DNA of 64,000 nt from an uncultured Prevotella sp. Lineage in GTDB: Bacteria; Bacteroidota; Bacteroidia; Bacteroidales; Bacteroidaceae. The translations under genes and the position numbers were made by a program. The notes under the pieces are model-generated. The model was not told the DNA's origin. It did no database searches and saw only the letters and a list, made by a program, of their open reading frames with translations. Below, in pieces: positions 1 to 6,652 of the stretch. The DNA lies in contig URDM01000004.1 in assembly GCA_900546575.1 (NCBI GenBank), positions 1 through 64,000 on the forward strand, written 5' to 3'. How positions within the stretch are numbered: position 1 is the first letter of the stretch; the number at the start of each line of letters is the position of its first letter.

Positions 1-1
1 C

Positions 2-307
2 ATAAGTGGGTGGGTAGGTTATTATCATCTTGCCAATATGAAACGTCTTTTACTTGAAACAGACGAATGGTTAAGACATCGAATACGCATGTGTATATGG
101 AAAGCTTGGAAACTCCCGAAGACAAGAATGAAGAATCTTGTCCGATGCGGCATCAACAAATATGATGCAAGAAGATGGGGGTATGTTAAGGGATATTGGA
201 GAGTCAGTAGCTCACCGATAATGCACCTTGCGGCTTCATCACAGAAACTGCACCAAGCAGGCTATCCAACGCTGATGGGGTCATATCTCGAATGGCACCC
301 AAAATAG
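2..307 (+). CDS. Group II intron reverse transcriptase/maturase, C-terminal fragment
   Basis: The frame is open from base 2, with the first full codon ATA, to a TAG at 305-307. An internal ATG at 38 is not the true start, because upstream residues already match the family (ISGWVGYY before HLANMK). The visible part is the GIIM maturase X/thumb region: DEWLRHRIRMCIWKAWK, then GINKYDARRWG, and a C-terminal GYWR.SSSPI block. The reverse-transcriptase palm, including its YADD motif, is outside the window. The protein would help its host intron splice and reverse-splice into DNA. The stop is immediately followed by domain V, the usual arrangement. No frameshift is visible. Confidence 0.88.
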   Translation: MSGWVGYYHLANMKRLLLETDEWLRHRIRMCIWKAWKLPKTRMKNLVRCGINKYDARRWGYVKGYWRVSSSPIMHLAASSQKLHQAGYPTLMGSYLEWHPK

Positions 308-408
308 GAACCGCCGTATGCGGAACCGCATGTACGGTGGTGTGAGAGGTCGGTAAACACGAAAATAGGAGATAAACACCTATGATTAGTGTTTACCTCC
401 TACTCGAT
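308..408 (+). ncRNA. Group II intron domains V and VI
   Basis: Domain V spans about 308-341. GAACCGCCGTATGCGG pairs with CCGCATGTACGGTGGT around a short tetraloop-like turn, and GTGAGAGG follows. Domain VI uses GGTAAACAC (352-360) paired with GTGTTTACC (389-397), which would carry the branch-point adenosine on its 3' side. The intron 3' end is put at the conserved CTACTCGAT, ending near 408. Confidence 0.8.
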
Positions 409-410
409 CA

Positions 411-425
411 GCCCCAGTTGGGGGC
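411..425 (-). terminator. GC hairpin downstream of the beta-barrel gene
   Basis: GCCCC (411-415) and GGGGC (421-425) form a small hairpin just past the stop of the minus-strand outer-membrane gene. The T-run expected next on the minus strand is missing, because the group II intron begins there. It may be a terminator interrupted by the intron. Confidence 0.4.
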
Positions 426-442
426 GTATAGTTTGTGAGTTT

Positions 443-1018
443 TTACAGAGCGAACTTGTAGCCCAGTGTGAACTGGAATACGCTGTTCTTTGAGTCAGCG
501 TCGTCAGCAACCTTGGTTACGCCGAAGTTGTAGCGTGCGTCGAATACGAAGTTGCTGTACTCGTAAGAGAGACCTACAGGAATAGAGAGGTCAACGCTCT
601 TTACGCCAGGAATGTCGGTTGAGCCACTTGTGCTACCCTTATCAACAGAAAGCTTGTGTGATACGTTGAAGCCAGGCTGCAGACCGAGCTTAACGGCGAG
701 ACCCTTAACAACGTAAACGTTGGCAAGGATAGGAACGTTGATATAGTCGAGCTTAGTGGTAACGTCAACGTCTTGGATAGTATTCTTGCATCCCTGCATA
801 GAGTAGAGAGCGCCAGCCGAGAGGCTGAAGATGTCGCTTACCTGATACTCGAATTCAACGCCTGCTGCTACGCCTGCGCGGATGTCGGCGTCACCATTAG
901 TCAAGTTAGCCAAGTTGAGGCCAATCTTAGGCTGGATTGTGAATGTACCTACTGCCTGCTGTGCGAATGACGATACAGTTGCTAACGCCATTACTGCCAT
1001 TAAAATTAACTTTTTCAT
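443..1018 (-). CDS. Outer membrane beta-barrel protein (PorT/OmpA-barrel-like family)
   Basis: A 191-residue protein starting at MKKLILMAVMALATVSSFAQ, a clear signal peptide with cleavage near SFAQ-Q. An upstream in-frame ATG would add 27 residues that overlap the promoter, so it was rejected. The mature part consists of alternating amphipathic strands (PKIGLNLANLT, FSLSAGALY, LAVKLGLQPGFNVS) and ends in a strand with a terminal hydrophobic residue (FTLGYKFAL). This is typical of the small eight-stranded outer membrane barrel proteins (outer membrane protein beta-barrel domain) common in Bacteroidetes. The ligand is unknown. It is a single gene with its own promoter near 1069-1099. Confidence 0.85.
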   Translation of the reverse strand: MKKLILMAVMALATVSSFAQQAVGTFTIQPKIGLNLANLTNGDADIRAGVAAGVEFEYQVSDIFSLSAGALYSMQGCKNTIQDVDVTTKLDYINVPILANVYVVKGLAVKLGLQPGFNVSHKLSVDKGSTSGSTDIPGVKSVDLSIPVGLSYEYSNFVFDARYNFGVTKVADDADSKNSVFQFTLGYKFAL

Positions 1019-1068
1019 ACCAAATTGTGTTTTAGTTAATGAATAATTAGTTGTTAGAGGTGTGATTG

Positions 1069-1099
1069 CAAAGGTATAGCAAAAATGTATACCAAACAA
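1069..1099 (-). promoter_or_regulatory. Bacteroidetes-type promoter for the beta-barrel gene
   Basis: On the minus strand TACCTTTG (1076-1069) matches the -7 consensus TAnnTTTG. A TTG (1099-1097) lies 20 bp upstream at the -33 position. Transcription would start near 1063, giving a leader of about 45 nt. Confidence 0.6.
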
Positions 1100-1165
1100 G
1101 TGTTTTTTATAGAAATTTGCATCTTTTTATCTCTAAAATTGTTCTTTTTTCTTATTTTTTTGTTG

Positions 1166-1173
1166 TAAGTTTG
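1166..1173 (+). promoter_or_regulatory. -7 promoter element of clpS
   Basis: TAAGTTTG matches TAnnTTTG exactly. It ends only 7 nt before the clpS ATG at 1181, so the transcript would be nearly leaderless. No well-placed -33 TTTG was found; TTG at 1139 is 24 bp away. Confidence 0.5.
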
Positions 1174-1180
1174 TACTATT

Positions 1181-1483
1181 ATGGCAAAACAACAAACTTC
1201 AGTGCGCAATCGCACCAATGTCGACCTGCGCGAACCGCGTCGCTACAAGGTCATAATCTACAACGACGACTTCACCACCATGGAGTTTGTCGTACACATA
1301 CTCAACTCCATTTTCTACAAGAGTCCGTCGGAAGCGGAGGCTCTCATGCTCGACGTTCACGAACGGGGCAGTGCCGTAGTGGGCGTGTACAGCTACGACA
1401 TAGCCACCTCGCGCGTGCGCAAAGCCACCATGCTGGCACGCGAGCAGAACTTCCCGTTGCGACTGGAATGCAAGCCCGAATAG
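1181..1483 (+). CDS. clpS: ATP-dependent Clp protease adaptor ClpS
   Basis: A 100-residue protein with the ClpS fold. The core motif YKVIIYNDDFTTMEFVV contains the NDD segment that grips N-terminal residues of substrates, followed by Mx-FV helices and VHERGSAVVGVYSYDIA. Residues 1-20 form a flexible basic tail that would enter the ClpA pore region. ClpS binds proteins with destabilising N-terminal residues (Leu, Phe, Trp, Tyr) and hands them to ClpA. clpA and aat follow on the same strand, completing the N-degron pathway. A 105-bp palindrome array lies between clpS and clpA. Confidence 0.95.
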   Translation: MAKQQTSVRNRTNVDLREPRRYKVIIYNDDFTTMEFVVHILNSIFYKSPSEAEALMLDVHERGSAVVGVYSYDIATSRVRKATMLAREQNFPLRLECKPE

Positions 1484-1528
1484 GCAGCCGTGCAGCCTCT
1501 GCAGCCCCATGGTTTTATACATGGTTTG

Positions 1529-1633
1529 CAAAAGGACCCCTTTTGCCCTCCAAAAGGACTCGTTTTGCTTGCCAAAAGGACTCCTTTTACACACCAAAAG
1601 GATTCGTTTTGCAATGCAAAAGGACTACATTTG
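1529..1633. repeat. Five-unit 22-bp palindrome array, copy 1
   Basis: Five 17-bp palindromic units (1529, 1551, 1573, 1595, 1617) of the form CAAAAGGACTCCTTTTG are separated by the 5-bp spacers CCCTC, CTTGC, CACAC and CAATG. Arms are 8 bp around one central base. Some units carry one to three substitutions. The array sits between clpS and clpA. The other copies are at 13740, 30622, 42404 and 63131. Confidence 0.95.
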
Positions 1634-1674
1634 AAAACCGTTGGTTTTAACATTGAACAAAACAAGCAGAAACA

Positions 1675-3900
1675 TTGAAAAACAGCAATAGTACTTCAGC
1701 CGCCATACGCATGGCCATTGAGTCGTGCGACACGTGGCGCCACGAGCTCGTTACGCCCGAACACGTGCTCCTCGCGGTAAGCCGTCAGGAGCAGTTTCAG
1801 GATGCCTTGCTCGACATCAACGTCGACCCCGAGGAGTTCTCAGCCTCGGTGGGCGAATATCTCGACAGTCTCGACCGCGTGCCCGAAGGTGTGCACTACA
1901 CCATCGAGGGCTCGCATCAGTTCTCGGAGATGATGACTCTCGCTGTGCGCCAGGCACAGTATGCCGACATCGACGTTGTCGACGTGCCCCAGATCATAGC
2001 CGCCATGCTCATGCTCGAAGAATCGCGTGCGGCATATGAGCTCAACCGCCACATCGGCGACAGCCATGGCGAGTTCATGGCGTCGCTCGTGAGCAACTAC
2101 GACGAGCAGGAAACCATCGTCATTGGCGACCCCTCAGAGGACGAACCCGAACCCCGCCGCCAGGCATGGCGCGAATTTGTGACGTGCATATCCGACACTT
2201 ACACCCAGCACAATCCGCTCATCGGACGCGATGCCGAGCTGGAACGCACCATCCAGGTGCTCTGCCGCAAGGACAAGAACAATCCGCTGCACGTCGGCGA
2301 AGCAGGTGTCGGCAAGACAGCTTTGGTGTACGGACTGGCTGCACGCATAGCCCGTGGCGACGTGCCCGACCGCCTCAAACAGTCGCGCATATACATGATG
2401 GACATGGGAACGATGATAGCAGGGGCGCAATTCCGCGGCGACTTCGAGAAGCGCATCAAGCAGGTGATGGAAGGACTCGCCGCCGAAGGTCACGCCATAC
2501 TCTACATCGACGAGATACACAATATGGTCGGGGCGGGCCGTACGGGCGGCGACGCTTCGCTCGATGCTTCCAACATGCTCAAGCCTTACCTCGAAAGCGG
2601 CGAGATACGCTTCATCGGCTCCACCACTTACGACGAATACAACCGCTACATAGCAAGCCAGAAGTCGCTGGTGCGACGCTTCCAGCAGATCGACATCGCC
2701 GAACCGTCGATTGACGACGCCGTGCGCATACTCGAAGGACTGCGTCCGGGCTACGAGAAATTCCACGGAGTGAAGTTCGCTACGGGTGCAATGGAGTTTG
2801 CCGTGCGCCAGACTGCCCGCCACATCAGCGACCGCTTCCTGCCCGACAAGGCCATCGACCTCATCGACGAGGCTGGCGCCTATCGCGAGACGCATCCGCT
2901 CACCTCGCAGAAACGGCAGACCGTCGACCGCCGTCTGATGGGCGAGATACTTGCCAAGATGTGCAAGATTGACGCAACAGCGCTGCGCGACACCAGCAAT
3001 GTGGCGCTGCAGACGTTGGCTGACGACATGCGCGCGGAGATATTCGGACAGGACCGTGCCGTGAACGAGGTGGTTGAGGCTGTGCAGATGGCTAAGGCTG
3101 GACTAGGCGACGACGACAAACCGATGGCATCGCTGCTGTTTGTCGGACCTACGGGAGTCGGCAAGACCGAGGTGGCACGCACTCTTGCGCGCCAGTTGGG
3201 CGTAAGTCTGGTGCGATTCGACATGAGCGAGTATGCCGAGAAGCACGCTGTGGCAAAGCTTATAGGCGCTCCGGCAGGATATGTGGGCTACGAGGACGGC
3301 GGACAACTTACTGCCGCGCTGCGCAAGTCGCCCAACTGCGTGTTGCTGTTCGACGAGATAGAGAAGGCGCATCCCGACATTTTCAACATCTTTCTACAGA
3401 TGATGGACTACGCAACGCTCACCGACAATCACGGTCAGCGAGCCGACCTGCGTGGCACCATCATCATAATGACCTCCAACGCAGGCGCCCAGTACGCCTC
3501 ACGGGCAAGCATCGGATTCATGGGAGGGGTGTCGCGAGGCGAAGCAATGCTTGCACAGGTGAAGAAGACATTCAAGCCCGAATTCATCAACCGACTCACC
3601 GACATCGTCGTCTTCGGCGACATGACACGCCAGATGGCATCGCTCATACTCGACAAGAAGATTGCCAAGCTGCAGCAGAAACTTACAGCCAAGAATGTGA
3701 CGATGCACCTTGCCGACTCGGCACGACAGCTGCTGCTCAGCCGTGGTTTCACGCCCGAGTACGGAGCACGCGAGATCGACCGCGTAATAGGCTCTATGCT
3801 CAAGCCGCTGCTTATGCGCGAGCTGCTCTTCGGAAGCCTGAAGAAGGGTGGGGAGGTGTCGGTTGCCGAAAGCAATGGGCAGTTGGTTATTAATAACTGA
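1675..3900 (+). CDS. clpA: ATP-dependent Clp protease ATP-binding subunit ClpA
   Basis: A 741-residue AAA+ unfoldase. Residues 1-150 form the double Clp-N domain that binds ClpS. The first AAA module has Walker A GEAGVGKT (208-215) and Walker B ILYIDEIHN. The second has Walker A GPTGVGKT (491-498), Walker B VLLFDEIEKAH and the ClpP-docking loop IGF (613-615). There is no long coiled-coil middle domain, which separates it from ClpB. With ClpP, encoded elsewhere, it degrades proteins delivered by ClpS. The start used here is TTG at 1675, the longest reading. The next in-frame candidate is the ATG at 1711, which would cut into the conserved N-domain. The stop overlaps the inverted repeat that flanks aat. 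Confidence 0.93.
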   Translation: MKNSNSTSAAIRMAIESCDTWRHELVTPEHVLLAVSRQEQFQDALLDINVDPEEFSASVGEYLDSLDRVPEGVHYTIEGSHQFSEMMTLAVRQAQYADIDVVDVPQIIAAMLMLEESRAAYELNRHIGDSHGEFMASLVSNYDEQETIVIGDPSEDEPEPRRQAWREFVTCISDTYTQHNPLIGRDAELERTIQVLCRKDKNNPLHVGEAGVGKTALVYGLAARIARGDVPDRLKQSRIYMMDMGTMIAGAQFRGDFEKRIKQVMEGLAAEGHAILYIDEIHNMVGAGRTGGDASLDASNMLKPYLESGEIRFIGSTTYDEYNRYIASQKSLVRRFQQIDIAEPSIDDAVRILEGLRPGYEKFHGVKFATGAMEFAVRQTARHISDRFLPDKAIDLIDEAGAYRETHPLTSQKRQTVDRRLMGEILAKMCKIDATALRDTSNVALQTLADDMRAEIFGQDRAVNEVVEAVQMAKAGLGDDDKPMASLLFVGPTGVGKTEVARTLARQLGVSLVRFDMSEYAEKHAVAKLIGAPAGYVGYEDGGQLTAALRKSPNCVLLFDEIEKAHPDIFNIFLQMMDYATLTDNHGQRADLRGTIIIMTSNAGAQYASRASIGFMGGVSRGEAMLAQVKKTFKPEFINRLTDIVVFGDMTRQMASLILDKKIAKLQQKLTAKNVTMHLADSARQLLLSRGFTPEYGAREIDRVIGSMLKPLLMRELLFGSLKKGGEVSVAESNGQLVINN

Positions 3901-4045
3901 ACTTTCACAAGTTCAGAGAATTCAGTAGTTAAAGGAGTTAAGAAGTTAAGCCATATGCTTTTAATGCTATAAATTAAGCAAAAAAACTAATGGCTTAACT
4001 CCTTAGCGACCGTAGGGCGCGAATACTCCTTAACTTCTTAACTAC
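3898..4045. repeat. Inverted repeat flanking aat, left copy
   Basis: This 148-bp segment is an imperfect inverted copy of 4764-4913. The outer 55 bp (3898-3952) are exactly complementary to 4859-4913. The rest aligns with substitutions and small gaps. Each copy also has internal dyad symmetry: AGTTAAGAAGTTAAGCC recurs inverted as GGCTTAACTCCTTA. It includes the clpA stop codon and ends 15 bp before the aat ATG. Confidence 0.9.
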
Positions 4046-4060
4046 TTGTCAACTAATAAA

Positions 4061-4711
4061 ATGATTTACAGAATAGGTAAAGAACTGATATTTCCGCGCC
4101 CCGTCGACGTGGAGCCCGACGGACTTTTGTGCGTCGGCGGCGACCTTAGTGTCGACCGCTTGCTGCTGGCTTACAGCTACGGCATATTCCCGTGGTACTC
4201 GTTTCGCGACGAGAAGGAGCCGCTGTGGTATTGTCCGCAGCAGCGCTTCGTCATCTTTCCCGACGAGATACACGTGTCGCACTCTATGCGCACGCTGATG
4301 AACAAGGGAGTGTTTGAGGTGTCGATGGGCGAGTGTTTCGACGGAGTTATAAACGGATGTGCCGCTGCCGGCGGTCGCAACGTGCATGCCGGTGCATGGT
4401 TGGGCGACGAAATCATACGCGCCTATACCGAATTGCATCGCCAGGGTTTTGCGCAGAGCGTGGAGGTGTGGCAGGACGGCAAGCTGGTGGGCGGACTTTA
4501 TGGCGTGACAATTGGACGCGCATTCTTCGGCGAGAGCATGTTCTCGCTCGTGCCCAATGCCAGCAAGGTGGCATTGATATACCTTGCCGACTTCATGCGT
4601 GAGCATGGCGGCTCGATAATCGACTGCCAGTTTGAGACTCCTCACCTCAAGTCGATGGGCGGACGATACATTTCCTATAAAGAATATATGGATATAATCA
4701 GCCGCGACTGA
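4061..4711 (+). CDS. aat: Leucyl/phenylalanyl-tRNA--protein transferase
   Basis: A 216-residue protein; the family is usually 210-240. Aat moves Leu or Phe from aminoacyl-tRNA to the N-terminus of proteins beginning with Arg or Lys, creating a primary N-degron for ClpS-ClpA. Family signatures are GLLCVGGDLSVDRLL, AYSYGIFPWYS, PLWYCPQQRFV, the HRQGFAQSVEVW segment, GGLYGVTIGRAFFGESMFS, and DCQFETPHLKSMGGRYI near the C-terminus. ATG at 4061 is preferred over a TTG at 4046, because the family begins MIY.. and 4046 adjoins the repeat. The clpS-clpA-aat neighbourhood resembles the clpA-infA-aat order in E. coli. Confidence 0.95.
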   Translation: MIYRIGKELIFPRPVDVEPDGLLCVGGDLSVDRLLLAYSYGIFPWYSFRDEKEPLWYCPQQRFVIFPDEIHVSHSMRTLMNKGVFEVSMGECFDGVINGCAAAGGRNVHAGAWLGDEIIRAYTELHRQGFAQSVEVWQDGKLVGGLYGVTIGRAFFGESMFSLVPNASKVALIYLADFMREHGGSIIDCQFETPHLKSMGGRYISYKEYMDIISRD

Positions 4712-4763
4712 TTATATCCATATCTCCATTTGTTGCTATTATATTGAAGTTTCGCAAGCGAAA

Positions 4764-4913
4764 GTAGTTAAGAAGTTAAGGTTTTTTCGCTCCCTACGGT
4801 CGCTAAGGAGTTAAGCCGTTAGTTTATTTGATTAATATATAGCAATAAAAAAGCATTTGGCTTAACTTCTTAACTCCTTTAACTACTGAATTCTCTGAAC
4901 TTGTGAAAGTTCA
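4764..4913. repeat. Inverted repeat flanking aat, right copy
   Basis: Imperfect inverted counterpart of 3898-4045, with the outer 55 bp exact. It lies between the aat and MATE genes, which converge here, and ends 10 bp past the MATE stop. The internal symmetry could make it act as a terminator for both, but there is no strong T-run. Confidence 0.9.
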
Positions 4914-4923
4914 GTAAGGTGTA

Positions 4924-6264
4924 TTATTGGTGGTTGGCAAGGTTCATCATCTTCCTGAAACGCCACCACATCATTATGCCCGCACTTGTCAGTCCGAAGG
5001 GGAACGCCATCCACACGCCAACGAGTCCGTAGCCCATTACGAATCCGCACAGATAGCCTACGGGCAGCGAAATGACGAAAAAGGCAATGAAGGCAATCAC
5101 CATGAGCGGCTTCACGTCGGCTATTCCGCGCAGCGCATTGGCGTAGTTTATCTGCAAGCCGTCGCCAAACTGATAGATGAAGAAGGGCAGCATGAGCGTC
5201 AATACCGATGCCGACACCTCGGCAGAATCGGTAAACCACGAACCTATATCCTTACGCAGGAGGAATATTATGCCTCCCAACAGAATCTCAAGCATCACCA
5301 TCAGGCGCAGTCCGGCAGTCACTACGTGGCGCGTGTTGAGCATGTCGCCCTGGCCGTGGAAGTAGCTTGTGCGCACAGCCACGGCAGCACCGAGTCCGTA
5401 ATACACCATAAACGTAAACTGAGATATGGTGGACATCACCTGATGCGAAGCCAAAGCAATGGTGCCAAGCCATCCCACCATGATGATAGACAGCGAGAAC
5501 GAGGCTGTCTCCATACCCATTTCGAGTGCTATCGGAGTTCCGAGCGTGGTCAGACGGCGCACCAGTTGGCGCGACCATCCAAGACTGAAGAATCCCTCAC
5601 GATATTGTTGCATACTGCGCTTGCAGAGGAATACCGCGAGGAATATGCCCACCATGACTATACGGGAGATAAGAGTTGACACGCCGGCACCCACAACTCC
5701 CATCTCGGGAACGCCCATCTTGCCGTATATCAATATGTAGTTGCCGATGATGTTGAGCAGATTGCCCGACAGGAGTATCCACATCGACGTGCGCGTCTCG
5801 GTGATACTGTCGGTGAATTGCTTGAAAGCGTTGAACAGCATGACAAATGGCAGCGACGCAAGCAGCACCAGATAGTAGGGCCGCATGTAGGGTAGGAGTT
5901 CGTCGGGTTGCCCAATGTTGGCAAGATTGAAGTAAAGTATGGTCAAGGCAGCCATCATTATCACCGCTGCCAGAGTGTTGGCGAGCAGCGAGCAGCGCAA
6001 AGCCTGACCCGCTTCGGGCAACTGTTTGCGCCCGAACAGACCGCCCACGATAGGCGTAAGACCGTAAGAGAATCCCGTACCGGTGATTATTACGAGGTTC
6101 ATGATGTTGTTGACGAACGAGGCAGCACCCAGTTCGCTGGTGCTATGGTGGCCCACCATCATGGTGTCGGCAAAACTTAGAATTATCATTCCAAGCTGTC
6201 CTATCATGATAGGAATGCCAATGGATAGCAGCGTGCGGTAGTGGTTGTTGTACTGTGAAGTCAT
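4924..6264 (-). CDS. MATE family efflux transporter
   Basis: A 446-residue polytopic inner-membrane protein with about 12 hydrophobic segments and the two-lobed MatE pattern. N-lobe motifs are IPIMIGQLGMIILSFADTMMVG and GFSYGLTPIVGGLFGR. The C-lobe begins GTPIALEMGMETASFSLSI, with QVMSTISQFTFMVYYGLGAAVAVR. MATE proteins export cationic drugs or metabolites using Na+ or H+ gradients; the substrate cannot be read from sequence. Its ATG shares one base with the stop of the upstream DUF4250 gene (TAATG), so translation is probably coupled. It is convergent with aat. Confidence 0.92.
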   Translation of the reverse strand: MTSQYNNHYRTLLSIGIPIMIGQLGMIILSFADTMMVGHHSTSELGAASFVNNIMNLVIITGTGFSYGLTPIVGGLFGRKQLPEAGQALRCSLLANTLAAVIMMAALTILYFNLANIGQPDELLPYMRPYYLVLLASLPFVMLFNAFKQFTDSITETRTSMWILLSGNLLNIIGNYILIYGKMGVPEMGVVGAGVSTLISRIVMVGIFLAVFLCKRSMQQYREGFFSLGWSRQLVRRLTTLGTPIALEMGMETASFSLSIIMVGWLGTIALASHQVMSTISQFTFMVYYGLGAAVAVRTSYFHGQGDMLNTRHVVTAGLRLMVMLEILLGGIIFLLRKDIGSWFTDSAEVSASVLTLMLPFFIYQFGDGLQINYANALRGIADVKPLMVIAFIAFFVISLPVGYLCGFVMGYGLVGVWMAFPFGLTSAGIMMWWRFRKMMNLANHQ

Positions 6265-6443
6265 TACCAGAATTTGTTCTGTTGTTCGTTGTATTCGAAT
6301 CCTGCAGCAGCCAGGCGGTCGATGATTTCTTTCTTGTCAACGTGGAGGTCGTCGCACAGAGCGTCGAGCGACGGATAGATGTCGCGCAGACGCATATTGA
6401 TGACGCTGAAGAGCATCATCGGGTCTTTGGGTAAGTCAAGCAT
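6264..6443 (-). CDS. DUF4250 domain-containing small protein
   Basis: A 59-residue protein: MLDLPKDPMMLFSVINMRLR, then the DIYPSLDALCDDLHVDKKEI segment and a C-terminal NEQQNKFW. This matches the DUF4250 family, found in Bacteroidetes and Firmicutes as a compact helical, HTH-like domain of unknown function. It heads a two-gene operon with the MATE exporter, overlapping by one base. Whether it regulates the exporter is unknown. A TAACTTTG -7 element lies at 6494-6487. Confidence 0.85.
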   Translation of the reverse strand: MLDLPKDPMMLFSVINMRLRDIYPSLDALCDDLHVDKKEIIDRLAAAGFEYNEQQNKFW

Positions 6444-6486
6444 GATTTGAAAAAGATTTATTTGTTCATTATCCTAATATTGTGTG

Positions 6487-6494
6487 CAAAGTTA
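6487..6494 (-). promoter_or_regulatory. -7 promoter element of the DUF4250-MATE operon
   Basis: TAACTTTG on the minus strand is an exact TAnnTTTG match about 44 nt upstream of the DUF4250 start. No clear -33 TTTG was seen at the expected distance. Confidence 0.5.
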
Positions 6495-6520
6495 CACAAA
6501 CTATCTTACATACAGAAAAA

Positions 6521-6560
6521 TGACTTCGTCGAATTTCAAATGACTTCGTTGAATTTCAAA
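6521..6560. repeat. 20-bp tandem duplication
   Basis: TGACTTCGTCGAATTTCAAA and TGACTTCGTTGAATTTCAAA follow each other directly with one mismatch. They lie between the DUF4250 promoter and the terminator of the NagB-like gene, in the promoter's upstream region. Confidence 0.9.
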
Positions 6561-6580
6561 AGTAGCCCTTTTGATGTACA

Positions 6581-6616
6581 AAAAAAGGAGGACCGGACTC
6601 ACGTCCAATCCTCCTT
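6581..6616 (-). terminator. Intrinsic terminator of the NagB-like/PIG-L gene
   Basis: On the minus strand AAGGAGGATTGGAC pairs with GTCCGGTCCTCCTT around a GTGA loop (6616-6585), followed by a T-run (6586-6581). It lies 37 bp past the stop. Confidence 0.8.
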
Positions 6617-6652
6617 GCAAAGTTATGTGGATACAAATTTAAATGATTTGTC

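Larger units (their letters stand above)
1..408 (+). mobile_element. Group II intron, 3' part (cut by window start)
   Basis: The region holds the C-terminal end of an intron-encoded reverse transcriptase/maturase, followed by a domain V hairpin and a domain VI stem. That order is diagnostic of the 3' end of a bacterial group II intron. The intron probably ends near 408 (CTACTCGAT), where sequence linked to the neighbouring minus-strand gene begins. The 5' exon junction, domains I-IV and most of the maturase lie outside the window, so subclass and activity cannot be judged. Confidence 0.85.

Noticed and set aside
411..425. Group IIC target logic (intron placed after a terminator hairpin)
   Set aside because: In group IIC the hairpin is in the 5' exon; here it lies on the 3' side of the intron, so the rule does not apply.
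1529..1633. The 22-bp arrays considered as CRISPR
   Set aside because: The repeat is only 17 bp and palindromic, spacers are 5 bp, unit number is always five and no cas genes occur in the window.
2134..2895. Open frame opposite clpA
   Set aside because: Shadow of the conserved AAA module; no independent start signal or homology.
6285..6305. TTCGAATCC resembling a tRNA T-loop
   Set aside because: It lies in the DUF4250 coding sequence, and no acceptor stem or anticodon arm can be drawn around it.
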